From Pirellulaceae bacterium (GTDB lineage: Bacteria > Planctomycetota > Planctomycetia > Pirellulales > Pirellulaceae), in contig JABDKS010000424.1 in assembly GCA_013002105.1 (NCBI GenBank), positions 1 to 6,219 on the forward strand: a stretch of DNA of 6,219 bases, in the 5' to 3' direction. Of the stretch, positions 1-5,224 are shown one piece after another. A program made the translations under genes and the position numbers. Within the stretch, counting starts at the first letter, position 1; each line of letters begins with the position of its first letter. The notes under the pieces were generated by a model that saw only the letters and a program-made list of their open reading frames with translations, had not been told where the DNA came from and did no database searches.

Positions 1-333
1 CGCCAGTTGCATATCGAACCATCGATCGAAGTGTCCGACTATCAATCTGGTCCTGTGACGCCGCAGCGAAGCGATCCCCAGGCCAGCGGATGGCAAGAGC
101 TGGTCCGGTGCGAGAAATTTGTTTTGCAGGCATTGGAATCGGGCACGGCCGTCGCCGGGGGTGATGATCAGTTTCACATCCTGACGGTGCCGCAAGGTAC
201 TGCGACGATTGAGAGTTCCGGTGAGACGATCAAACTCCAGACGGGAGATTCCGTTCTCCTGCCCGCCGCGCTGGACCGCGTGGAACTCTTGGTCGATTCA
301 AAAAGCACGCTACTGGAGATGCACCTGCCGTAA
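1..333 (+). CDS. manA: Mannose-6-phosphate isomerase, type I (C-terminal part; 5' end outside the window)
   Basis: The frame is open from the first base, so about 110 C-terminal residues of a larger protein are visible. Type I phosphomannose isomerases are zinc cupin enzymes that interconvert mannose 6-phosphate and fructose 6-phosphate in the cytoplasm, feeding GDP-mannose and polysaccharide synthesis. Seen here is the second, non-catalytic cupin half: a linker with DYQSGPVTPQ, then ELVRCEKFVLQ, then DDQFHILTVPQGTATI, and the turn LQTGDSVLLPAAL before a short end LLEMHLP. This order (R/ACxxFxL, FxIL.V..G, GDSVLLPA) is the usual tail of bacterial PMIs. The zinc-binding residues and active site lie upstream and cannot be checked. 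An in-frame TTG at position 7 is not a plausible start. The TAA stop is followed immediately by CGCTGG, the core of the 14-bp repeats seen elsewhere in the window. Another cupin protein is possible but less likely. Confidence 0.75.
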   Translation, partial: RQLHIEPSIEVSDYQSGPVTPQRSDPQASGWQELVRCEKFVLQALESGTAVAGGDDQFHILTVPQGTATIESSGETIKLQTGDSVLLPAALDRVELLVDSKSTLLEMHLP

Positions 334-485
334 CGCTGGACGAATTTTGACGATCGATCCAGTGGTTCAACGATCGTGGTCGCTGCGCGATTCGCCTTGG
401 CTTGGGCTCATAGAAATCTGTACAGTCGCGGCGGAGCTTGTCGCCCCCTGCGATCGGCCCTCCCCCGCGAGTTGGGATCGCGACG

Positions 486-749
486 ATGCAAAACAAGTTT
501 TCGATTGCCACGCTGTTATTGTCGGTGTTGATATTGGCTGGGTGCCAAGGCCCCGGTTGGTTGCCGCCGGCCGGGACGATGAACCAGCAGCAATCCAACG
601 CAGTGATTCACGATCCCTTTCCGTTGGATGATCTGGGGCCCACGGACCTGGCATCACGACCACCAAGCTATCAGCAGTCGCTGCCCGAACCGGTCCGAAA
701 TCGAATTGCCAAAGACGCGATGCCGTGGTTGGGCATCCAAGGTCCGTGA
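486..749 (+). CDS. Small putative lipoprotein, unknown function (87 aa)
   Basis: The ATG at 486 was chosen because it puts a clean lipoprotein signal peptide at the N-terminus: MQNK, then the hydrophobic stretch FSIATLLLSVLI, then the lipobox LAGC with the lipidated cysteine at residue 20. The longer in-frame start at 438 would bury this signal behind 16 non-hydrophobic residues. Residue +2 is Gln, not Asp, so by the E. coli sorting rule the outer membrane is the likely destination, although that rule is untested in planctomycetes. The mature part of 68 residues is proline-rich with a motif-like middle: TMNQQQSNAVIHDPFPLDD, GPTDLASRPPSYQ and PEPVRNRIAKD. This looks like a conserved short family of planctomycete 'membrane or secreted' proteins, recognised from memory rather than by search. 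No enzymatic motif is visible. It stands alone, 152 nt after manA and 221 nt before the pseudouridine synthase. The Shine-Dalgarno is weak (TTGGGA about 8 nt upstream). Confidence 0.75.
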   Translation: MQNKFSIATLLLSVLILAGCQGPGWLPPAGTMNQQQSNAVIHDPFPLDDLGPTDLASRPPSYQQSLPEPVRNRIAKDAMPWLGIQGP

Positions 750-755
750 TGCCCA

Positions 756-797
756 CACGTTGGTCACCGCACGCTAGTTACCGCACGCTGGATACTA
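756..797 (+). repeat. Intergenic tandem array A: three 14-bp units
   Basis: Three head-to-tail 14-bp units start 7 nt after the stop of the first lipoprotein gene: 756-769 CACGTTGGTCACCG, 770-783 CACGCTAGTTACCG and 784-797 CACGCTGGATACTA. The consensus is CACGCTGGTTACCG. The flanking 14-mers on both sides keep only a few matching positions, so the array may be a decayed remnant of a longer one. Array B downstream of pyrK has the same period and the same CACGCTGG core. The function is unknown. Confidence 0.7.
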
Positions 798-884
798 AAC
801 GGGCGGGAATCCATGTGACGGCTGACCTCGTTCTCGCTTGATTCCGTTTTTGCGGCTAACGCGTCGGTGGATCTACAGTGCGTC

Positions 885-936
885 GGAGGTTCCACCCGCC
901 TCCATCCCAAAACGAGATGGTTTTGGTAGGTTAACC
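885..936 (+). other. Inverted repeats in the leader of the pseudouridine synthase gene
   Basis: Three symmetrical elements lie 35-86 nt before the ATG at 971. They are GGAGG (885-889) with CCTCC (899-903), the perfect hairpin CCAAAAC (907-913) / GTTTTGG (920-926) with loop GAGATG, and the palindrome GGTTAACC (929-936). A competing pairing, GGTGG (866-870) with CCACC (892-896), would exclude the first hairpin. They could be operator or leader structures. No T-run follows, so they are not ordinary terminators. Nothing else coding was seen between 798 and 970, and no convincing promoter could be picked. Confidence 0.35.
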
Positions 937-970
937 GTTACACCGGTCACCCCACCACGAGCCTCCCGTC

Positions 971-2410
971 ATGCCCTCACGTGCTCCGAAGAACCGCCAA
1001 AGCAAAAAGCCGGGCAAGCGATCTGCGCCAAAAAAGCCAAAACCCGATCAGCCGCAGCGAATCCAACGACTTCTTGCGGCCGCTGGATTTGGTAGTCGAC
1101 GACAATGCGAAGAGTTAATCGAAGCGGGACGCGTCGAGGTCGACGGCGAGATCGTCTCGAAGTTGGGCACAACCGCCAATCCTGCAACCCAAAAGATTCG
1201 CGTCGATGGAGTGATGCTGCGACCGCAAAAGAAGGTTTACTATGCGGTGAATAAACCAACCGGCGTGGTGACCACTAATTCGGATCCGCGAGGGCGACCG
1301 CGAGTGATCGATTTGGTGCCGCGGACCGAGCGAGTCTTTCCGGTCGGTCGCTTGGATCTCAGCAGCGAAGGCTTGATATTGCTGACGAATGATGGCGACT
1401 TGGCCCAACATTTGTCGCATCCTAAATATGGCGTGCGGAAGGTCTATCGCGTGACGGTTGCTGGCAAAGTCGAACCGATCACGATGCAGAAAATTCGAGA
1501 AGGGATTTACATCGCCGAAGGATTCGTGAAGGTCGAAGGGGCGAAAATTCTCAAGGCGCGACCCCGGGCTACCGAATTGGAAATCGTGTTGCGCGAGGGC
1601 AAGAACCGGGAGATTCGCCGAATCTTGGCTCGGATGGGACACAAGGTCCAAACCTTGCGACGGATCGCGAACGGACCGCTCCGCTTGGGCGACGTTCCTG
1701 CCGGTGCCTATCGCATCGTATCGCGTGAGGAAGTTCGAAAATTAGAAGCAGCCGCGCAGGAAATCCGAGCGGATGTGGAAGCTGACAAAGGCCGACCAAA
1801 ACCTAGCGGGGCAAAGTCGCGCAAGTCGGCAGGCAAACGGTCCAGTGGCAAGCAATCGGGTGCAAAACATTCTGGAGGCGAAAAGACAGCTGGCAACCGA
1901 ACTCGGCGCGCGGCAACGTCAAGTCCGCGCAGCAGTAAAAAAGGCAGTGCCGCATCGAATCGCCCCGGCAAGAAGAAGGAGGAGTTCTCAATTTCCATCC
2001 CAGGTTTTGAATCCGAGACGTCACAACGTGCAGGATCGGTGATCGGCGGCGATGCCGGCGAAGCGACCGAACGGCCGAAGTCTGCTGGTCGAAAACGGAA
2101 ATCGTCAGGGGGCAAACAGGGTGCGGGTAAACGCGGCGCCGGTAAACGGAGTGCCGGCAAACGCGGCGCGGGCAAGAAGGGCGCGGGCGGTGCGCGGGGG
2201 AGCGGCACAGCCAAACCGTCCAAACGTGGTACCAAGAAACGGACGGTCAAGGGGAAGCCGAAACGAGGAACCAAAAAGTCGCCCGCTCGCCCGGCGGCAT
2301 CCTCCAGTGGTCGTGGCGGTAGCCGATCGCTTAAGAAGTCGGGAGCAAAGAAATCAACTGGTAAAAAACGAGTGACCGGCAAGGGTGCAACTCGAAAACG
2401 TAAACGATAG
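971..2410 (+). CDS. rluB: RsuA/RluB-family rRNA pseudouridine synthase with long basic C-terminal tail (479 aa)
   Basis: The enzyme isomerises a specific uridine of rRNA to pseudouridine during ribosome assembly in the cytoplasm. RluB acts on helix 93 of 23S rRNA in E. coli; the exact target here is inferred. Residues 1-28 are a basic leader. Residues 29-88 form an S4 RNA-binding domain (RIQRLLAAAGFGSRRQCEEL, GRVEVDGEIVSKLG). The catalytic domain spans about 89-255, with VNKPTGVV, then the active-site motif FPVGRLDLSSEGLILLTNDG with catalytic Asp129, then the signature REGKNREIRRIL at 208-219 and LRRIANGPLRLGDVPAG. The S4 domain argues for RluB/RsuA rather than RluE. Typical family members end near residue 250-290. 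Here a further tail of about 210 residues (271-479) is rich in Lys, Arg, Gly, Ser and Ala, and is interrupted by one acidic/hydrophobic island EEFSISIPGFESE (337-349). No Shine-Dalgarno precedes the ATG, and the start is supported by frame and position. The pyrK gene begins 16 nt after the stop, suggesting an operon. Confidence 0.92.
   Translation: MPSRAPKNRQSKKPGKRSAPKKPKPDQPQRIQRLLAAAGFGSRRQCEELIEAGRVEVDGEIVSKLGTTANPATQKIRVDGVMLRPQKKVYYAVNKPTGVVTTNSDPRGRPRVIDLVPRTERVFPVGRLDLSSEGLILLTNDGDLAQHLSHPKYGVRKVYRVTVAGKVEPITMQKIREGIYIAEGFVKVEGAKILKARPRATELEIVLREGKNREIRRILARMGHKVQTLRRIANGPLRLGDVPAGAYRIVSREEVRKLEAAAQEIRADVEADKGRPKPSGAKSRKSAGKRSSGKQSGAKHSGGEKTAGNRTRRAATSSPRSSKKGSAASNRPGKKKEEFSISIPGFESETSQRAGSVIGGDAGEATERPKSAGRKRKSSGGKQGAGKRGAGKRSAGKRGAGKKGAGGARGSGTAKPSKRGTKKRTVKGKPKRGTKKSPARPAASSSGRGGSRSLKKSGAKKSTGKKRVTGKGATRKRKR
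2111..2185 (+). repeat. Five 15-bp tandem repeats inside the synthase tail (pentapeptide GK[RQK][GS]A)
   Basis: Five direct 15-bp units encode GKQGA, GKRGA, GKRSA, GKRGA and GKKGA (residues 381-405). Unit DNA runs from GGCAAACAGGGTGCG to GGCAAGAAGGGCGCG. Most differences between units are at third codon positions, but positions 3 and 4 also change residue. The period is a multiple of three, so copy-number changes would keep the reading frame. Shorter related words (SAGKR, SGAKK, SGGKQ) are scattered through the rest of the tail. Confidence 0.85.
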
Positions 2411-2426
2411 GAACTGGAATCCAGAG

Positions 2427-3308
2427 ATGTCCAAACTGCATGCAGACTTTTATGCCGACGCGATGACGCAAGTCGACACGGTGATCGAAGAACACGTCTT
2501 GATGGGTGAAGAGACCTATCGATTGCGGGTTTCCGCTGAAACCATCGCGCAGAACGTGGTGCCAGGTCAGTTTGTGATGATCCGATTGACGGGCCTGGAT
2601 GCACCGCTGATTGGCCGCGCGCTGGCCGTGTACGATGTCGTTAACGGAGATAACGGAAAACCCAGATCCATCGATTTGGTTTATATCCGTAAGGGCACGT
2701 TGACCTGTGCGCTGGCGCAGAGCCCGTTGGGGACCAAGGTCACGCTTTGGGGACCTTTGGGTAACGGTTTTGCCAATCGTCACTGCGACCGTTTGATCAT
2801 GGCGGCCGGCGGAATTGGACAAACCCCCATGCTGTTGCTCGGTCGCGAAGCGCTGGGGAGTCAAAAATTTGGCAACAGCGATCGAAAGAACGGTTGGGCG
2901 TCGAAGGTCGAATTGATCTACGGTGCGCGTCGCGAAAGTCTGCTTGCCGGGGTGAATGATTTTCGCGCCGCCAAATTCGATTTGACCCTCTGTACCGATG
3001 ACGGATCGGCCGGTCAGCAACGGCTGGTGCCGGACGTTTTGGCCGATCGATTAGAGGAAATTCCTGACGGCGAGAGCGTTCGCGTTGCGACCTGTGGGCC
3101 GGAGATCATGATGGAAAAAGTCGCAGAGGTTTGTGCGGCTGCCGGTGTTGATTGTCAAGTGTCGATGGAAACGCCGATGGCATGCGGAATTGGTATCTGC
3201 TTTTCGTGCGTCGCCCAGGTGCGGCAGGATGGGCCCGAGGAATGGGACTACAAGCGGACATGCGTGGAAGGCCCCATTTTTGACGCCGACAAAATCTGCT
3301 GGCATTGA
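2427..3308 (+). CDS. pyrK: Dihydroorotate dehydrogenase electron-transfer subunit-like protein, PyrK type (293 aa)
   Basis: PyrK carries FAD and a [2Fe-2S] cluster and passes electrons from dihydroorotate dehydrogenase B (PyrD) to NAD+ in UMP synthesis. Seen here, numbered from the ATG at 2427, are a ferredoxin-reductase-like FAD domain (about 14-115, with PGQFVMIRL and PLIGRALAVYD), an NAD-binding domain with AAGGIGQTPMLLLG (126-139), TDDGSAGQQ (190-198) and CGPEIMMEKV (223-232), then the cluster motif METPMACGIGICFSC with Cys253, Cys258 and Cys261, and the fourth ligand Cys279 in RTCVEGPIF. All four expected cysteines are present. The usual RPxS-type flavin motif reads RALAVY. The ATG at 2427 lies 16 nt after the upstream stop. 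A GTG at 2385 overlapping that gene, or the ATG at 2463, are alternatives. No pyrD is adjacent, so the partner must lie elsewhere, and another oxidoreductase role cannot be excluded. The stop codon lies inside a 14-bp repeat unit. Confidence 0.87.
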   Translation: MSKLHADFYADAMTQVDTVIEEHVLMGEETYRLRVSAETIAQNVVPGQFVMIRLTGLDAPLIGRALAVYDVVNGDNGKPRSIDLVYIRKGTLTCALAQSPLGTKVTLWGPLGNGFANRHCDRLIMAAGGIGQTPMLLLGREALGSQKFGNSDRKNGWASKVELIYGARRESLLAGVNDFRAAKFDLTLCTDDGSAGQQRLVPDVLADRLEEIPDGESVRVATCGPEIMMEKVAEVCAAAGVDCQVSMETPMACGIGICFSCVAQVRQDGPEEWDYKRTCVEGPIFDADKICWH

Positions 3309-3336
3309 TGCGCTGGCATTACCACGCTGGCATTCG
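3295..3336 (+). repeat. Tandem array B: three 14-bp units spanning the pyrK stop codon
   Basis: The units are 3295-3308 TCTGCTGGCATTGA, 3309-3322 TGCGCTGGCATTAC and 3323-3336 CACGCTGGCATTCG. The nine-base core GCTGGCATT is identical in all three and recurs exactly every 14 bp. The first unit encodes the last residues (CWH) and the TGA stop of pyrK. The third unit carries CACGCTGG, the core of array A downstream of the first lipoprotein gene. Confidence 0.8.
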
Positions 3337-3369
3337 TACTTTGGGCGGCTAAATCAAAATGGCGTCACG

Positions 3370-3404
3370 GACGCTCGCATCGGCGTTTTTTCTTGCAAAA
3401 AACG
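3370..3404 (+). terminator. Possible weak terminator / AT hairpin after pyrK
   Basis: A short stem, ACGC (3371-3374) with GCGT (3383-3386) plus G-U extensions, runs into six T residues (3386-3391), which fits a weak intrinsic terminator for the rluB-pyrK unit. The same T-run is also one arm of a perfect inverted repeat, CGTTTTTT (3384-3391) / AAAAAACG (3397-3404), with loop CTTGC. The two structures cannot form together. A third option pairs GCGTC (3362-3366) with GACGC (3370-3374). Confidence 0.35.
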
Positions 3405-3417
3405 GGCCCGATAACTC

Positions 3418-3435
3418 CTGCCCTGTACTGGGCAG
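3418..3435. repeat. GC-rich perfect hairpin CTGCCC / GGGCAG
   Basis: A six-base perfect stem with the loop TGTACT lies between pyrK and the second lipoprotein gene. No T-run follows on either strand, so it is not an intrinsic terminator by itself. It could be an RNA stem-loop or a protein-binding inverted repeat. Confidence 0.45.
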
Positions 3436-3448
3436 ATCGCAAATCGGC

Positions 3449-3508
3449 GGGAACTTCCCAGCTTTGCTAAATTCTAAATGCTGATCAAAAGCGATTGATG
3501 GTTTAAAC
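3449..3508. promoter_or_regulatory. Cluster of palindromes upstream of the second lipoprotein gene (possible operator region)
   Basis: Three symmetrical sites occur in a locally AT-rich stretch: GGGAACTTCCC (3449-3459), ATCAA (3484-3488) with TTGAT (3495-3499), and the perfect 8-mer GTTTAAAC (3501-3508). The hexamer CTAAAT is also directly repeated near 3477-3489. This is the likely control region of the gene at 3567, but I could not identify a convincing -35/-10 pair. Confidence 0.3.
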
Positions 3509-3566
3509 TGTGACGGACCCTATTGTTCCGCTTGCCCATTGTTCCGTTCGCCTTTGGATTGAATTT

Positions 3567-3812
3567 ATGTCGACGCCCGGCTGGTTTTTGATTCGCACAA
3601 TTGGCGTACTCGTGTTGATGCTGCCCATTGTCGGCTGTTCTGGCGATGCATCCACCAATAACACCAGCCCGAGTAACGATGATATCGCTGCCTTTATCGA
3701 GGCGAATCCAGAGTTTGCCGAGTCTCCCGATCTTGCCCCGGAAGAAACTTCGGGGACTGCGGATTCAATCGATGAGACCTCGGAACAAGAGGCGCTGACC
3801 CTCGGTGACTAA
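3567..3812 (+). CDS. Small acidic putative lipoprotein, unknown function (81 aa)
   Basis: The ATG at 3567 gives a standard lipoprotein signal: MSTPGWFLIR, hydrophobic TIGVLVLMLP, and a lipobox ending IVGC with Cys24 as the lipidated residue. An in-frame GTG at 3510 would add 19 residues ahead of the signal peptide and is disfavoured. The mature part is about 58 residues, Ser/Thr/Asn-rich at first (SGDASTNNTSPSN), then strongly acidic (DDIAAFIEANPEFAESPD, APEETSG, DSIDETSEQEAL). It is probably unstructured and anchored to a membrane, with Ser at +2. No known domain was recognised. It lies 126 nt upstream of the DUF1559 gene on the same strand. Small lipoproteins beside DUF1559 genes are common in planctomycetes (from memory), so a shared envelope or secretion role is possible but unproven. 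A weak TTGGA lies about 11 nt before the start. Confidence 0.72.
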   Translation: MSTPGWFLIRTIGVLVLMLPIVGCSGDASTNNTSPSNDDIAAFIEANPEFAESPDLAPEETSGTADSIDETSEQEALTLGD

Positions 3813-3927
3813 CGGGTTGCCAGCACACTTACGCTTGACCGGTGGTGAACCGATCGGCGTGCCGCGATCTCAATGGTCTCTGGCAGAATGGCCGAGCCGA
3901 CGCGAACAAATCCTATTGCAATTATTT

Positions 3928-3931
3928 GGAG
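3928..3931 (+). promoter_or_regulatory. Ribosome binding site deciding the DUF1559 start
   Basis: GGAG lies 7 nt before the ATG at 3939 and only 4 nt before the adjacent ATG at 3936. The spacing favours 3939. It also rules against the far upstream in-frame ATG at 3873, which would place 22 polar residues in front of the pilin-like leader. It is the clearest Shine-Dalgarno in the window. Confidence 0.6.
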
Positions 3932-3938
3932 TGAGATG

Positions 3939-5174
3939 ATGAGAGTAGTGCGAGACCGTCGAGCTTTTACGCTGGTCGAGCTGCTTGTTGTGATCGCGAT
4001 CATTGGGATTCTCATTGGTCTGCTGTTGCCAGCGGTTCAGGCGGCTCGCGAAGCTGCGCGGCGAATGAGTTGTAGTAATAATTTCAAGCAGATTGGACTT
4101 GCGCTGCACAACTACCATGCGACTTACAAAACGTTGCCGCAGTACCAGGGTGGCAGCGGCGGATGGCCAACGGCGAATTCGTTTCTGCCGGAGATTGGTC
4201 GCAATGGCAACGCGCTGAATATTTTGGTGGGCACCACGCCTTTTATCGAACAGCAAGGTTTGTGGAATCAGATCAGCAATCCCTACCTGGACTCCATCAC
4301 GGGCAATTCTTTTCCGCCGATGGGACCATCACCCTATAAACGCCTGTCCAGTCATCTGACTTCGCGATACGACCCTTGGTTGACCGAGGTCCCAACGTAT
4401 CGTTGCCCGAGCGATCCCGGTCAAGGTTTGCCGGCGCACGCGAGAACCAATTACGCAACTTGTTTAGGTGACAGTGTAATGGTCAATCAAGGACCGTCGT
4501 ATCCCGACATCGGGACTTGGCCAGAGTACTACAACGCATCAGTTGCAACGCAAGGTTCATGTCGGGGCACGTTTGTCGCTCGCAAGTTTACTAAGTTTCG
4601 GGACATTACCGACGGACTCTCTAACACGATCGCGATGGGCGAAATCAACACCGACTTGGGCGACCACAACATCACGACGGATTTGTCGGTCGTGTCGTTG
4701 CCCAACGTCGCCACCAATCCCTCCTACTGTGATGATTCGGGTCATCGGGATCCCACGCGTCCACAGTTTTGGGGAACGAACGCGACGAATGTTGAAATCG
4801 ACTATCGGCGTGGCTACGCGTGGGCACTGGGATTGCACATTTGTTCGGCCGTGAACACGGTGCTGGGACCCAATCAAGGTATGTGCGGTTCAATTGGTTC
4901 GGTAATCGATCCGATGATGGGAGGGGTTGCCCCACCTAGCAGCCGACATCTCGGCGGGGCGCACGTGTTGATGGGAGATGGTGCTGTTCGATTCGTTACC
5001 GATTCGATCGAAGCGGGTGACTCGAGGCAGTCGCCGGTTTATGTCGATATGAACATGGACGGTGATCCGAGCGATAGTAGTGTTGCGCCTTCGGTCGCCG
5101 GTTCGGCCAGCCCGTTCGGTTTGTGGGGAGCACTGGGCACGCGCAGTTCGTCCGAGACGATCGCCGATTTCTAG
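3939..5174 (+). CDS. DUF1559 family protein with type IV pilin-like N-terminal methylation motif (411 aa)
   Basis: DUF1559 proteins are pseudopilin-like proteins found in many paralogous copies in planctomycetes. They are thought to be processed by a prepilin peptidase and exported or assembled in the envelope, but the molecular role is unknown. Here a short basic leader MRVVRDRRA is followed by the predicted cleavage site before Phe10, with the conserved Glu at +5 of the mature form (Glu14), and a hydrophobic helix [18 protein letters not shown]. Then come [20 protein letters not shown] (37-56), [11 protein letters not shown] (151-161), NYATCLGDS (171-179), [16 protein letters not shown] (220-235), the H-x-GG...DG motif [18 protein letters not shown] (336-353), and the family ending [12 protein letters not shown] (391-402). 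Between the last two motifs is a calcium-loop-like [10 protein letters not shown] (370-379). The length is typical or slightly long for the family. It has a good Shine-Dalgarno. The methyltransferase-like gene follows after 50 nt and may be co-transcribed. Confidence 0.95.
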   Translation: MRVVRDRRAFTLVELLVVIAIIGILIGLLLPAVQAAREAARRMSCSNNFKQIGLALHNYHATYKTLPQYQGGSGGWPTANSFLPEIGRNGNALNILVGTTPFIEQQGLWNQISNPYLDSITGNSFPPMGPSPYKRLSSHLTSRYDPWLTEVPTYRCPSDPGQGLPAHARTNYATCLGDSVMVNQGPSYPDIGTWPEYYNASVATQGSCRGTFVARKFTKFRDITDGLSNTIAMGEINTDLGDHNITTDLSVVSLPNVATNPSYCDDSGHRDPTRPQFWGTNATNVEIDYRRGYAWALGLHICSAVNTVLGPNQGMCGSIGSVIDPMMGGVAPPSSRHLGGAHVLMGDGAVRFVTDSIEAGDSRQSPVYVDMNMDGDPSDSSVAPSVAGSASPFGLWGALGTRSSSETIADF

Positions 5175-5224
5175 CGGTTCGCGCCCGGGACTTTTTGCGA
5201 TGGCTGTCGTGATGGTGATAATGG

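Noticed and set aside
350..377. Inverted repeat ACGATCG / CGATCGT after manA, considered as a terminator
   Set aside because: The arms contain CGATCG, which is itself palindromic, so the match is inflated; the loop is 14 nt and no T-run follows.
397..426. Possible promoter TTGGCT - 18 nt - TACAGT before the first lipoprotein gene
   Set aside because: Matches to consensus are modest and such pairs arise by chance; no start-site evidence.
438..485. Upstream ATG extension of the first lipoprotein
   Set aside because: It would add 16 residues before an otherwise ideal lipoprotein signal peptide.
1115..1651. Minus-strand open frame of 178 codons opposite the synthase catalytic domain
   Set aside because: It lies fully within the conserved S4/catalytic coding region and has no domain features of its own.
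2052..2375. Plus-strand frame of 107 codons within the synthase tail
   Set aside because: Its Asn/Ala/Arg-rich low-complexity translation results from reading the tail repeats in a shifted frame.
1708..2604. Long minus-strand open frame (298 codons) opposite the synthase tail
   Set aside because: It is proline/arginine-rich with no recognisable domain. It is the expected shadow of the Lys/Gly/Ala-rich repeat-containing tail on the + strand, and it also runs into pyrK.
2331..3020. Minus-strand open frame of 229 codons opposite pyrK
   Set aside because: The + strand in this span carries clear PyrK motifs; the antisense translation shows none.
3510..3566. GTG start extending the second lipoprotein
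   Set aside because: It would add 19 residues ahead of the signal peptide, and the GTG directly follows the GTTTAAAC palindrome with no Shine-Dalgarno.
3873..3938. Upstream ATG starts for the DUF1559 gene
   Set aside because: The long N-terminal extension is atypical for the pilin-like leader, and the GGAG at 3928 points to 3939.
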